From: Microbacterium amylolyticum
GTDB lineage: Bacteria > Actinomycetota > Actinomycetes > Actinomycetales > Microbacteriaceae
NCBI RefSeq assembly: GCF_011046975.1
Contig: NZ_CP049253.1
Coordinates: 1,550,001 to 1,614,000 of the forward strand
Direction: 5' to 3'
DNA length: 64,000 nt
Within the stretch, counting starts at the first letter, position 1, and every line of letters starts with the position of its first letter. Both the position numbers and the translations under genes were made by a program. Below the pieces are notes generated by a model. That model was not told where the DNA came from. It saw only the letters and a program-made list of their open reading frames with translations, and made no database searches. Positions 1 through 7,822 of this stretch are shown here, one piece after another.

Positions 1-1
1 T

Positions 2-109
2 CTCGAGGTGCAGGACGCGTTCACGTTCTCCGCCGCTGAGTTGCGCGAGATGTCCGCTTCGACGCTGCCGGCATACTTCGGGGACACGGTCCGGGAAGCG
101 ATCGTCTGA
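2..109 (+). CDS. C-terminal end of an unidentified protein (partial)
   Basis: An open frame runs from the window edge to a TGA at 107-109 and encodes the last 35 residues of a protein ending in DTVREAIV. Codon use fits the GC-rich coding bias of the neighbours, and the next start codon follows after 2 nt, so it is very probably a real gene end in the same transcription unit. The tail is mostly helix-forming and has no motif I can assign to a family. The function is unknown because the rest of the gene is outside the window. Confidence 0.6.
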   Translation, partial: LEVQDAFTFSAAELREMSASTLPAYFGDTVREAIV

Positions 110-111
110 TC

Positions 112-282
112 ATGCGCAACGAAGAGCTGTCGGTTCCGCCCGAGCTGGAGGGCGATGACGATATCCGCCAGTCGTACGTGTACCGCCGCAACCGGCGTGT
201 GCGCGGCGTCGCGTGGATCGTCATCGCGGCCCTCATCCTCGCCGGCGGCGGATCGACAGTCTTGCTGACGCTCTTCGGTTAG
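112..282 (+). CDS. Small single-pass membrane protein (56 aa)
   Basis: ATG at 112 follows the preceding stop by 2 nt, and the TAG is at 280-282. The 56-residue product has an acidic N-terminus (about residues 1-20), a basic YRRNRRVRG stretch just before the membrane, and one hydrophobic helix (about residues 34-54) that reaches almost to the C-terminus. By the positive-inside rule the N-terminus should be cytoplasmic. It lies 4 nt upstream of the next membrane protein, so the two are probably co-translated. I do not recognise a family. Very short spacing on both sides and typical codon bias argue that it is real. Confidence 0.6.
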   Translation: MRNEELSVPPELEGDDDIRQSYVYRRNRRVRGVAWIVIAALILAGGGSTVLLTLFG

Positions 283-286
283 CCCC

Positions 287-1000
287 ATGGAGCCGTTCCT
301 CGATTTCGCCCGCGACTACTGGTGGCTGGTGTTCCCTTTCGGGGGCGCCGCCTTAGGTGTTGTCGGATTGGTGTCAGGGTTGTCTTCGCAGCAACAGGAG
401 ATCGGCCACAAGCGCAAGCTCGAGCTGATCGAGGCGAAGGCGCGCGCGCGGGCGATCGCCGGGGACGGTCACTTCGCCCCCGAGCAGGTGGCGAAGGCAG
501 ACGATGCCGATCGTGGTGCGCGGCTGCGCCGAATCATGGCGATGCATGACGATCTCACGCGGCGCTGGTTGGAATACGAGCTTGACGTGGCGCGCGTTAT
601 CGCGTTTCCGACGATGAGCGATGGGCGCGATCCGCACACCGCGGCGTTCCTGCGGGCGAAGAAGGTCGCGGATTCGCTGCGCCCGGATTCGGTGAAGGAG
701 CGGATGAGCGCCGAGGAATACGCCGAATATCGCGATGCGGTGCACGACTATGAGGTGGCGTTCGACGTTGCCGAGCAGCAGGCACGGCGCATCCGTGACT
801 CCGGCTTTACGGAGTCCGAGAGGCAGCGACTGGGACGCGCTCAGCAACTGCTGAACGTCGCCGTCGACAAGTCAGCCACCGCGGCCGAGCGTCAGACGGC
901 GTATCGCCGTGTGCGGGAGGAACTCGACGGCCTCATCGTGCTGTCGAACGCCGCCGAAGCCGATCTGAAGCGCAAGGCTGCGGGCGAGCTCGAAGCGTAG
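287..1000 (+). CDS. Membrane-anchored helical protein of unknown function
   Basis: This 237-residue protein starts with ATG at 287, 4 nt after the previous stop. It has one N-terminal membrane segment (about residues 12-32) followed by roughly 200 residues of charged, Ala/Arg/Glu-rich, helix-dominated sequence with no prolines over long stretches, consistent with cytoplasmic coiled coil. No enzymatic motif is visible. The pairing with a 56-residue single-pass protein suggests a small membrane complex, but this is inference. The gene ends about 40 nt before the promoter/operator of the GntR-ABC operon and is probably the last gene of its transcript. Confidence 0.7.
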   Translation: MEPFLDFARDYWWLVFPFGGAALGVVGLVSGLSSQQQEIGHKRKLELIEAKARARAIAGDGHFAPEQVAKADDADRGARLRRIMAMHDDLTRRWLEYELDVARVIAFPTMSDGRDPHTAAFLRAKKVADSLRPDSVKERMSAEEYAEYRDAVHDYEVAFDVAEQQARRIRDSGFTESERQRLGRAQQLLNVAVDKSATAAERQTAYRRVREELDGLIVLSNAAEADLKRKAAGELEA

Positions 1001-1041
1001 CTGCCAGTTCATCCCGGCCACAGGACCTCCCTGCGGCGGGG

Positions 1042-1084
1042 TTGACGCGCGCCCAGTTCTATGGTTCATTAGTCATGTAACTAA
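1042..1084 (+). promoter_or_regulatory. Promoter with palindromic operator for the GntR-ABC operon
   Basis: A -35-like TTGACG (1042-1047) is followed 17 nt later by TTCATT (1065-1070) as a possible -10. Overlapping the -10 and start region is an inverted repeat, TTAGT-6 nt-ACTAA (1069-1084), whose form resembles sites bound by YtrA-type GntR repressors. It lies 22 nt upstream of the regulator gene, as expected for autorepression. The repeat is seen directly; binding is inferred. Confidence 0.6.
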
Positions 1085-1106
1085 CCAAGCAACCAGGGAG
1101 CGTGAG

Positions 1107-1475
1107 ATGGACGAGAGCAGGCCGCTGTTCATGCAGATCGCCGAACTGGTCGAAGACCACATCGTCAGCGGCGCTCTCGCGGAAGAAGATCGGGCTCCGT
1201 CCACCAACGAGCTCGCTGCCTTCTCACGCATCAACCCGGCTACCGCCGCGAAGGGAGTGAACATGCTCGTCGAAAAGGGCATCCTCTACAAGCGCCGCGG
1301 AATCGGCATGTTCGTCGCTGCGGGCGCCCGCGAGGCCGTGTTGTCCGAGCGTCGGGCCGCATTCACCGATCGCTATATCGCCCCCCTCATCGACGAGGCC
1401 CGCAAGCTCGGCCTCGGACCTGATGACGTCGCACGGCTCGTCCGTGAGCACGCGACCCCCACACCATCCCCGTAA
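1107..1475 (+). CDS. GntR family (YtrA-type) transcriptional regulator
   Basis: The 122-residue protein has an N-terminal winged helix-turn-helix of GntR type (about residues 8-75; note PSTNELAAFSRINPATAAKG as the recognition region) and only a short helical tail instead of a ligand-binding domain. That small size is the hallmark of the YtrA subgroup, which normally represses an adjacent ABC transporter operon. A GAG-rich sequence precedes the ATG. The ABC ATPase gene starts 35 nt after the stop, so regulator and transporter are one operon controlled by the palindrome at 1069-1084. The inducer is unknown; cell-envelope-active compounds are typical for the family. Confidence 0.88.
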   Translation: MDESRPLFMQIAELVEDHIVSGALAEEDRAPSTNELAAFSRINPATAAKGVNMLVEKGILYKRRGIGMFVAAGAREAVLSERRAAFTDRYIAPLIDEARKLGLGPDDVARLVREHATPTPSP

Positions 1476-1509
1476 TCCCGCGGCACCGCCGCCCGTCGGA
1501 AGGAACCCC

Positions 1510-2439
1510 ATGGACTCTGTGATCCAGGTTCGCGACCTCACGAAGAAGTACCGGGACAAGACGGCGCTCGACAGCGTGAGCTTCGACGTCGAAAGGAACT
1601 CCATCACCGGGTTCCTCGGCCGAAACGGCGCGGGAAAGACCACCGCGATGTCGATCCTCACGGCACAGAACTTCGCCACCAGCGGCTCCGTGAAAGTGTT
1701 CGGCGAGAACCCCTACGAAAATGCCCGCGTCCTGCGCCGCCTCTGCTTCGTCCGCGAAAGCCAGAAGTACCCGGACGACGCCAAACCGGGCCACGCATTC
1801 CGCACGGCACGCCTGTTCTTCCCGCACTGGGATCAGGAACTCTGCGATGAACTGATCGACGAGTTCCAGCTGCCCATGAAGCAGGCCATCAAGAAGCTCT
1901 CCCGCGGTCAGCTCTCGGCAGTCGGCGTGATCATTGGACTCGCCGCGCGCACCGAGATCACGTTCTTCGACGAACCGTATCTCGGCCTCGATGCCGTGGC
2001 ACGCCAGACCTTCTACGACCGGCTGCTCGCCGACTACGCCGAGCACCCCCGCACGATCCTGCTGTCGAGCCACCTGATCGACGAGATCGCCAACCTGATC
2101 GAACGCGTTCTCGTCATCGATGCCGGACGCATCATCATGGACCAATCGGCCGACGAGGCCCGCTCCTCCGCGACGAACCTCGTCGGCGACGCCGAACGCG
2201 TTGATCGCTTCGCCGCCGGACGCGAGATTCTCCACCGCGAGCAGCTGGGTCGCGTCGCATCCGTCACCTTCACGGGCGCGCTCACCGACGCCGAGCGCGA
2301 CCAGGTCACCCAGGCGGGCCTCGACCTCGCGCCCGTCTCGCTGCAGCAGCTGATCGTCCGGCGCACACAGCGCGCCACCCAGACATCCACCGGCGATCTC
2401 AACCAGATCGCGACCGAGCAGGAAGGAAGCCTGCGATGA
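1510..2439 (+). CDS. ABC transporter ATP-binding protein
   Basis: 309 residues if translation starts at ATG 1510, which has a GGAAGGA ribosome-binding site; an in-frame upstream codon at 1423 would overlap the GntR gene and lacks one. The nucleotide-binding domain shows Walker A GRNGAGKTT (about residue 37), a signature loop LSRGQLSAVG in place of LSGGQ, Walker B ITFFDEP, and the switch-histidine motif SSHLIDE. The C-terminal 90 residues are a regulatory tail usual in exporter-type (ABC-2) ATPases. It should form a dimer with the permease encoded immediately downstream (ATGA overlap) and energise export. The substrate cannot be read from the sequence. Confidence 0.92.
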   Translation: MDSVIQVRDLTKKYRDKTALDSVSFDVERNSITGFLGRNGAGKTTAMSILTAQNFATSGSVKVFGENPYENARVLRRLCFVRESQKYPDDAKPGHAFRTARLFFPHWDQELCDELIDEFQLPMKQAIKKLSRGQLSAVGVIIGLAARTEITFFDEPYLGLDAVARQTFYDRLLADYAEHPRTILLSSHLIDEIANLIERVLVIDAGRIIMDQSADEARSSATNLVGDAERVDRFAAGREILHREQLGRVASVTFTGALTDAERDQVTQAGLDLAPVSLQQLIVRRTQRATQTSTGDLNQIATEQEGSLR

Positions 2440-3170
2440 GTACCGCAAACCCGCTCGCCGAGATGCCCACCCGGGCCCACCAGCCGAGCCGCATCATCAA
2501 CGTCATCCGTCTGCAGTACATCAACACGCAGACCTTCGTGTGGGTGCCGCTGATCATCGTCGGAGCGACCGTTGTCTTTGCCCTGATAATCCTCGGAATG
2601 ATTCCAACGGAAGAGCACCGCTACTGGATGGGAATCCAGTCGCCCCCGTGGTACTTCATTCCGGCCGGAGCGATGGCCCTGGCCTACTCGTTCCCTTTTT
2701 CACAGGCGATGAGCGCCACCCGGCGCGAGTTCTTCATCGGAACCGTTGCGGCGGCCGCTCTGTCCGCGGCAGGTCTGTCGCTCATCTTCCTCCTCATCGC
2801 GGCATTTGAGCGCGCAACGGACGGCTATTGGATGAACGCCTACGTGGCCTATGTGCCCGATCTGTTCGCCAACGGATGGGTGTCGGCGTGGCTGACGTAC
2901 TTCACCCTGCCGATGCTGGCCTTCATGGTCGGCTTCTGGTTCGCGACGATCTACAAGCGGTGGAACGCGACGATTCTCACGCTGGCGATCATCGGCGTTT
3001 CCCTCCTGATCCTGGCGATTGCGTTCATCATCACCCGTACGGAATCGTGGCCGCAGGTGGGCCAGTGGGCGACGAACGCCGGGCCGACTGTTCTCACGCT
3101 GTACGGTCTCGGGCTAGTCGCCGTGCTGTCCCTCGGGTCCTACGCGACGCTGCGGAGAACAATCGCATAG
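2436..3170 (+). CDS. ABC-2 type transporter permease
   Basis: A 244-residue integral membrane protein whose ATG overlaps the stop of the ATPase gene (ATGA, 2436-2439), indicating translational coupling. Six hydrophobic segments can be traced (about residues 35-60, 74-95, 105-130, 148-175, 178-200, 215-238), and a short cytoplasmic N-terminus precedes the first, as in ABC-2 permeases. Together with the upstream ATPase and YtrA-type repressor it forms a self-regulated export system. A strong hairpin directly after the stop ends the operon. Confidence 0.88.
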   Translation: MSTANPLAEMPTRAHQPSRIINVIRLQYINTQTFVWVPLIIVGATVVFALIILGMIPTEEHRYWMGIQSPPWYFIPAGAMALAYSFPFSQAMSATRREFFIGTVAAAALSAAGLSLIFLLIAAFERATDGYWMNAYVAYVPDLFANGWVSAWLTYFTLPMLAFMVGFWFATIYKRWNATILTLAIIGVSLLILAIAFIITRTESWPQVGQWATNAGPTVLTLYGLGLVAVLSLGSYATLRRTIA

Positions 3171-3182
3171 CCTCCGTCGAAC

Positions 3183-3215
3183 AGGCCGCTCAGTCTTCGC
3201 GCTGGGCGGCCTTTT
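3183..3215 (+). terminator. Rho-independent terminator of the GntR-ABC operon
   Basis: An inverted repeat with arms beginning AGGCCGC and ending GCGGCCT is followed by TTTTTG on the plus strand. The hairpin overlaps the last codons of the convergent chorismate mutase gene, so those codons double as terminator sequence. Confidence 0.8.
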
Positions 3216-3495
3216 TGTGGTGCTGGATCACTTCGGCGACGACAAAGTTGAACCACTTCTCGGCGAAGGCGGGATCGAGTTCCGCCTCGTGCGCAAGATT
3301 CTTCAGGCGCGCGATCTGACGCTCCTCACGCGCGGGGTCGCTCGCCGGAAGATCGTGGCTCGCCTTCAACTCCCCCACGCGCTTCGTGCAGCGGAAGCGC
3401 TCGGCGAGCATATAGACAAGGGCGGCGTCGATGTTGTCGATGCTCGCGCGCAGGCGAAGCAGTGTGTCCATCGGGTCCTCGTGCGTCTCGCTCAT
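3190..3495 (-). CDS. Chorismate mutase (AroQ class, monofunctional)
   Basis: The 101-residue product starts at the ATG at 3493-3495 (MSETHEDP...). Longer upstream reading is low-complexity Pro/Arg and overlaps the divergent moxR gene, so it is rejected. The all-helical AroQ pattern is visible: LRASIDNIDAALVYMLAERF, then RVGELK and REERQIARLK, with the Arg and Lys residues that bind chorismate in this family. It catalyses chorismate to prephenate, the first committed step to Phe and Tyr, in the cytoplasm. It is divergent from the MoxR operon with only 23 nt between the two start codons. The length matches stand-alone actinobacterial enzymes of about 90-105 residues. Confidence 0.9.
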   Translation of the reverse strand: MSETHEDPMDTLLRLRASIDNIDAALVYMLAERFRCTKRVGELKASHDLPASDPAREERQIARLKNLAHEAELDPAFAEKWFNFVVAEVIQHHKKAAQRED

Positions 3496-3506
3496 ATCCC
3501 CGAGGG

Positions 3507-3512
3507 TAGCGT
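3507..3512 (+). promoter_or_regulatory. Possible -10 box of the MoxR operon (leaderless or short leader)
   Basis: TAGCGT sits 6 nt before the moxR ATG at 3519, the spacing seen for leaderless transcripts elsewhere in this window. A GGAGG sequence lies between box and start, so a leadered message from another promoter is also possible. Confidence 0.4.
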
Positions 3513-3518
3513 GGAGGC

Positions 3519-4520
3519 ATGAGCGATCAGAGCCTCGCCCCCACACCGGATGACCTGGCCCGGGCGCGGGAGGTGCTCGCCCGCGTCGAAGCCTCCTACG
3601 CCGCCAAGGTGGTCGGCCAGGAGCACCTCCGAACCAGCCTTCTCGTGGCACTGATCACGGGAGGACACGTTCTTCTCGAGTCCGTGCCCGGGCTCGCCAA
3701 GACGACGGCGGCGCAGACACTCGCCGATACCGTGCAGGCGTCGTTCCGCCGCATTCAGTGCACACCCGACCTGATGCCGAGCGACATCACCGGAACGCAG
3801 ATCTACGATGCATCGACCGGCTCGTTCCGGACGATCCTCGGGCCCGTTCACGCGAACTTCGTGCTGCTCGACGAGATCAACCGCTCCAGCGCGAAAACAC
3901 AGTCGGCGATGCTCGAGGCGATGCAGGAGCGCCAGACGACGATCGGCGGAGAAGTGCACCACCTGCCGCGGCCGTTCCTTGTAATCGCTACGCAGAACCC
4001 GATCGAGCAGGAGGGAACATACGAGCTTCCCGAAGCACAGCTCGACCGCTTCTTACTGAAGGAGATCGTCACCTACCCCAGCCCACAGGAAGAGATGGAG
4101 GTGCTGGACCGTATCGATTCCGGTGCCCTCGATCCCGACAATCACGTCGGCCGGGCCGCAACGATCGAGGACATCGAGCATCTGCAGCGCGTCGCTCGCG
4201 GCGTTCACGTCTCGCCCGCAATTCGCAACTACATCGTCGGCATCACCTATGTCACCCGCAATCCCGCCGCATACATCGGCGAGGAGCAGGCGCGCTATAT
4301 CCGCTACGGCGCGAGCCCGCGAGCGTCGATCGCGTTCCTCCAGGCTTCGCGCGCCCGTGCCCTGTTGAACGGCCGCTCGCACGTGTTGCCGGAAGATATT
4401 CGTGCGCTGCGCCACCTTGTGCTGCGCCACCGCGTTCTGCTCACGTTTGAAGCCGAGGCCGACGGTGTGCGCAGCGAAGAGCTCATCGACCGTATTTTCG
4501 ACGCCGTTCCCACACCGTAG
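3519..4520 (+). CDS. MoxR family AAA+ ATPase
   Basis: 333 residues. Walker A is ESVPGLAKTT (Lys about 61), Walker B FVLLDEINR (about 113-121), with sensor-1 region ATQNPIEQEGTYELPEAQLDRF and the lid domain after about residue 200, the full MoxR architecture. MoxR ATPases act as chaperones that mature or insert metal ions into VWA-domain partners. Here the partners are evident: a DUF58 protein 6 nt downstream and two MIDAS-bearing VWA membrane proteins further on. The ATG at 3519 has GTGGAGG just upstream. This is the usual bacterial MoxR-DUF58-VWA (Bat-like) module; its physiological target in actinobacteria is not established. Confidence 0.95.
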   Translation: MSDQSLAPTPDDLARAREVLARVEASYAAKVVGQEHLRTSLLVALITGGHVLLESVPGLAKTTAAQTLADTVQASFRRIQCTPDLMPSDITGTQIYDASTGSFRTILGPVHANFVLLDEINRSSAKTQSAMLEAMQERQTTIGGEVHHLPRPFLVIATQNPIEQEGTYELPEAQLDRFLLKEIVTYPSPQEEMEVLDRIDSGALDPDNHVGRAATIEDIEHLQRVARGVHVSPAIRNYIVGITYVTRNPAAYIGEEQARYIRYGASPRASIAFLQASRARALLNGRSHVLPEDIRALRHLVLRHRVLLTFEAEADGVRSEELIDRIFDAVPTP

Positions 4521-4526
4521 GCCCCG

Positions 4527-5414
4527 ATGACCGCCCTGCTCACCGGAGTGAAGAGCCGCCTCTTCCTCCGAACGCACCTCGCCGCAACGCACCCCCTCGA
4601 CGGGGCACATGCGTCGCTGCAGCGCGCCCGCAGCCTCGAGTTCGAGGACCTGCGGGACTACGAGGTGGGCGATGACGTGCGGGACATCGACTGGAAGGCG
4701 ACGGCGCGGCACGGCGACCTGCTGGTGAAGCGCTCACGAGCCACACGCATGCATCCCCTGCAGCTGGCCGTGGAAACGGGGCGCGGGATGGCAGCGATCG
4801 CCCCAGACGATCACCCCAAGCGCGCGCTCGCGATCCAGGCCGTGGGAACGCTTGGGCTCCTCGGAATGAGGGCGGGCGACGAGGTGTCCGTTCTTCTCGC
4901 CCACAGCGCCGGTGCGATGCGCCTCCCCGGCACCCGCTCGGAGGGCGGCCTGGAGCACGCGCTACGCACCATCGACCGCGCGTCCACGCCCGATGCCCCG
5001 CCCAGCTCGCGCTCCGCGCTGCTCGATGCCGTGCGTCGCACCGTCACCGGACGCCGGATCCTCGTTGTCGTGACAGACGAGGCGCCGATCACCGATCAGG
5101 ACGAACGGATGATCCGGCGGCTTGCCGCACAGCACGACCTGCTGTGGCTGACCGTGCGTGACGCCGACCCGGCATCACCGCAGAAGACGCGGCGAGCACG
5201 CCTGGATGTCACGACCGGCTGGCAGGTGCCCGACTATCTCGCGGGCGATGCGGATGTGGTGCGCGAGATCCGCGAGGAACGCGCGCGCGGCGATCATCAC
5301 CGGACGACGCTCCTGGATTCGCTCTCGATCGATCATGCAGAGCTGAGCGCCGAGGCCACCGTTGTTCCGTCGCTCCTCGGGATGCTCCGCAGGAGGTCCC
5401 TTGTTCACCGATGA
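4527..5414 (+). CDS. DUF58 domain protein of the MoxR/VWA operon
   Basis: The 295-residue protein contains the DUF58 core motif LRDYEVGDDVRDIDWKATAR (about residues 38-57), which defines the family, followed by a degenerate VWA-like region (LVVVTDEAPI about residue 180). It lacks the two N-terminal membrane helices found in many DUF58 proteins and so appears cytosolic. It begins 6 nt after moxR and overlaps the next gene by 14 nt, so it is part of the same translated block. DUF58 proteins are thought to be clients of MoxR; the exact role is unknown. Confidence 0.9.
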   Translation: MTALLTGVKSRLFLRTHLAATHPLDGAHASLQRARSLEFEDLRDYEVGDDVRDIDWKATARHGDLLVKRSRATRMHPLQLAVETGRGMAAIAPDDHPKRALAIQAVGTLGLLGMRAGDEVSVLLAHSAGAMRLPGTRSEGGLEHALRTIDRASTPDAPPSSRSALLDAVRRTVTGRRILVVVTDEAPITDQDERMIRRLAAQHDLLWLTVRDADPASPQKTRRARLDVTTGWQVPDYLAGDADVVREIREERARGDHHRTTLLDSLSIDHAELSAEATVVPSLLGMLRRRSLVHR

Positions 5415-5874
5415 GCTCTATCCTCCCGTGCAGTACAGCCCGGTCTGGATGCTGGTTGCCTGCGGAGTTCTCGCCCTCCTCGCTCTCATCGCGTGGATGA
5501 TCTGGGCGTTGACGCGCCCGCCGAAGGCCGTTCCGTCGTCGCTGTCGCGCGACGAGCCCGAGACCCTCGACGCCCTCCGCGATGGTTCTCTGGGGGCCAT
5601 CGCGCAGGTGGAGGACGCCTACCGGTCCGGGGCGATCACGGCGCGGCACGCGAACGCCGAACTCAGCCGGCTCACCCGAGCGTTCGTGAACGCGTATACG
5701 GGCGTTGAGGCCCCCGTGATGACTCTCGAGGATTTGGAACGCCGTGGCGTGGACCCGTCCCTGATCGACGCGCTCCGGCGGCACTACTACCCCAGCCTGT
5801 TCCGCGGCGATCTCGTTGTTGATCCGATTGCCGGAGCCGACGCTGCGCGCCGGGTGGTGATGGCATGGCACTGA
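5401..5874 (+). CDS. Membrane protein of the MoxR/VWA operon (DUF4381-like position)
   Basis: I choose the TTG at 5401 because AGGAGG lies at 5391-5396 with 4 nt spacing; no ATG occurs until after the start of the membrane helix. This gives 157 residues: a short N-terminus (FTDELYPPVQYSP), one membrane helix (about residues 15-38), then a cytoplasmic helical domain. It overlaps the DUF58 gene by 14 nt and the following VWA gene by 10 nt. Its position between DUF58 and the first VWA gene matches the single-pass DUF4381-type partner in Bat-like operons, but sequence evidence for that family is weak. Confidence 0.75.
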   Translation: MFTDELYPPVQYSPVWMLVACGVLALLALIAWMIWALTRPPKAVPSSLSRDEPETLDALRDGSLGAIAQVEDAYRSGAITARHANAELSRLTRAFVNAYTGVEAPVMTLEDLERRGVDPSLIDALRRHYYPSLFRGDLVVDPIAGADAARRVVMAWH

Positions 5875-6842
5875 TGTTCCCGTGGGTGGTGCTCGTAGCC
5901 TGCGCCGCCGTCTTCGCGGCGTTCGCGATCGGATTCAGCCTTCGTCGAGGGCGGCAGACGTCCGACGGCGATCTCGTGTCGCGCGCGGAGCGGGTGACAC
6001 GGTTGCCCGCAGCGCGGCGTGCGGCGTCACGGCGGCTGACGGCGCTGGCCGTTGTTGTCGCTCTGTGCGCATCGGCGGCGATCGCGGGCGGCATCGTTAT
6101 TGCCCGCCCGATCGCCGCGCAGACCATCGTTCCCGAGAACACCAATCGCGACATCATGCTGTGCCTCGACGTGTCGGGGTCGATGACCGACATCGACATC
6201 GAGGTGCTCGACATCTTCGATGAGCTCGTGGACGGTTTCGAGGGCGAGCGGATCGGGCTGACGATCTTCAACGCCTCCCCCGTGCAGGTGTTCCCCCTCA
6301 CCGACGACTATGCGTTCGTGAAGGAGAACATGCGCAGCATCCGGGAGAGTCTCGACGGTGACTACGGGGCGATCCCCGAGCACTGGGCGGGAACGCTGGA
6401 GGGGGCAGGTTCGTCGCTCATCGGCGATGGTCTCGCAGCATGCGCAACGCGCTTCGACCACACGGATGAGGAGCGCTCGCGATCGATCATCTTCGCCACC
6501 GACAACGAACTCGTCGGTGACCCGCTTGTCACCCTGATGGAGGCGGCAGGGCTGGCGGCCCACCGTGGTGTGCGGGTCTTCGCCATCGATCCGCTCCAAG
6601 ATCCATCGTCGCCGCTCAGCGCTGAGTTGTCACAGGCGGCCGAGCGCACGAATGGCGCGTCGTACGGCCTCCGCGGAGAGACGACGGTCGGCGACATTCT
6701 GCGCGAGGTGCGGCGCGAAGAGGCGCGGGCGCTGACAGCCGAGGCGGAGGTTGTCGAAACGGACGCACCCTCCCCCTGGATCCTCGTCCTCGCGATCGCA
6801 TCGTTGGCATCGGTCTTCGTGATGTGGCGGGTGCGGCTATGA
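5865..6842 (+). CDS. VWA domain membrane protein (BatA-like)
   Basis: 325 residues: membrane helix (about 5-25), an Arg-rich loop, a second helix (about 58-80), then a VWA domain beginning at residue 95 with a canonical MIDAS, DVSGSMT (about 102), plus a conserved downstream FATDNE. A last membrane helix (about 302-320) near the C-terminus gives the aerotolerance BatA layout. The VWA domain should sit on one membrane face and bind a divalent metal. It overlaps the previous gene by 10 nt and the next by the ATGA type. It is a probable MoxR client, based on family knowledge and operon context. Confidence 0.9.
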   Translation: MALMFPWVVLVACAAVFAAFAIGFSLRRGRQTSDGDLVSRAERVTRLPAARRAASRRLTALAVVVALCASAAIAGGIVIARPIAAQTIVPENTNRDIMLCLDVSGSMTDIDIEVLDIFDELVDGFEGERIGLTIFNASPVQVFPLTDDYAFVKENMRSIRESLDGDYGAIPEHWAGTLEGAGSSLIGDGLAACATRFDHTDEERSRSIIFATDNELVGDPLVTLMEAAGLAAHRGVRVFAIDPLQDPSSPLSAELSQAAERTNGASYGLRGETTVGDILREVRREEARALTAEAEVVETDAPSPWILVLAIASLASVFVMWRVRL

Positions 6843-7822
6843 CGTTTCTCCCCGTGGTCCACCCCGTCCTGATCGCGGGCCTCGTGCTGCCCGTATTGGG
6901 GATCGCGATCTGGTCACTGTTCCAGACCCGCCGACTCGCCTGGATTCCGCGTATCCTCCTTGTCCTCGCCATCGGCGTTCTCGCGCTGCGCCCCGGCCTC
7001 CCCGACGGGGCGTCCCAGCAGGCAACAAGCGATGTCGACGTTTTTCTGCTCGTGGACAGCACGACGAGCATCACGGCGGAAGACTGGGGATCGGGTGAGC
7101 AGCGCCTCGCGGGTGTCCGCGATGACGTGCGCGGGGTGATGGCGGCGTACCCCGGCGCGCGCTTTGGCCTCTTGACGTTCGACAACGTGGCGTCGGTTCG
7201 GCTTCCGCTGACAACCGACCGTAGCGCCGTCATGGCGTCGCTAGAGGTTCTTCGCCCGCCGGCAACGCCGAACGCTCGCGGAACATCGATCACCCTCGCG
7301 GCTCCCCTGCTCGAATCGACACTGCAGCAATCAGCGGAGATTTCGCCCGACCGGGCCCGCATGGTGTTCTACCTGGGAGACGGAGAGCAGACCGCCGAGG
7401 AGCCGCCCGTATCGTTCGCCCCCGTTGCCGACCTTATCGACGGCGGAGCCGTCTTCGGATACGGGACATCCGAGGGCGGGCCCATGCGGCTCGTGATGCC
7501 CGGCAGCGGCGACAACGTGCCGTACCTGGAGGACAGCGGTGTGACCGCGCTGTCGGTGATCGATGAGGATGCGCTGCGCGGTATCGCCGACGATCTCGGT
7601 GTGCCGTACGTTCACCGCGACGCCGGCGCTGAGGCGTCTTTCCCCGACGCTCCCCGCACAACGACAGGCTTCGCCGACGTTCAGTCGCCGGGCGCCCGGC
7701 GTGAGCTGGCGTGGATGATCGGCATCGTGGTCTCCGGTTTGTTGCTGTGGGAGCTTGCCACCAGCGCAACTCGCCTGCGGCGGACACTGCACGATTCCGC
7801 CGAGCGGGACGGGGTGGCGTGA
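6839..7822 (+). CDS. VWA domain membrane protein (BatA/B-like), second copy
   Basis: 327 residues from the ATG at 6839, which overlaps the preceding stop (ATGA); an ATG at 6824 in the same frame lies within the upstream gene and is less likely. Two N-terminal membrane helices (about 10-28 and 38-53), then a VWA domain with a modified MIDAS, DSTTSIT (DxTxS rather than DxSxS, about residue 73), and a C-terminal helix (about 288-306). The Thr for Ser swap occurs in metal-binding VWA domains, so metal binding is still possible. It probably forms a heteromer with the VWA protein upstream. Confidence 0.88.
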   Translation: MTFLPVVHPVLIAGLVLPVLGIAIWSLFQTRRLAWIPRILLVLAIGVLALRPGLPDGASQQATSDVDVFLLVDSTTSITAEDWGSGEQRLAGVRDDVRGVMAAYPGARFGLLTFDNVASVRLPLTTDRSAVMASLEVLRPPATPNARGTSITLAAPLLESTLQQSAEISPDRARMVFYLGDGEQTAEEPPVSFAPVADLIDGGAVFGYGTSEGGPMRLVMPGSGDNVPYLEDSGVTALSVIDEDALRGIADDLGVPYVHRDAGAEASFPDAPRTTTGFADVQSPGARRELAWMIGIVVSGLLLWELATSATRLRRTLHDSAERDGVA

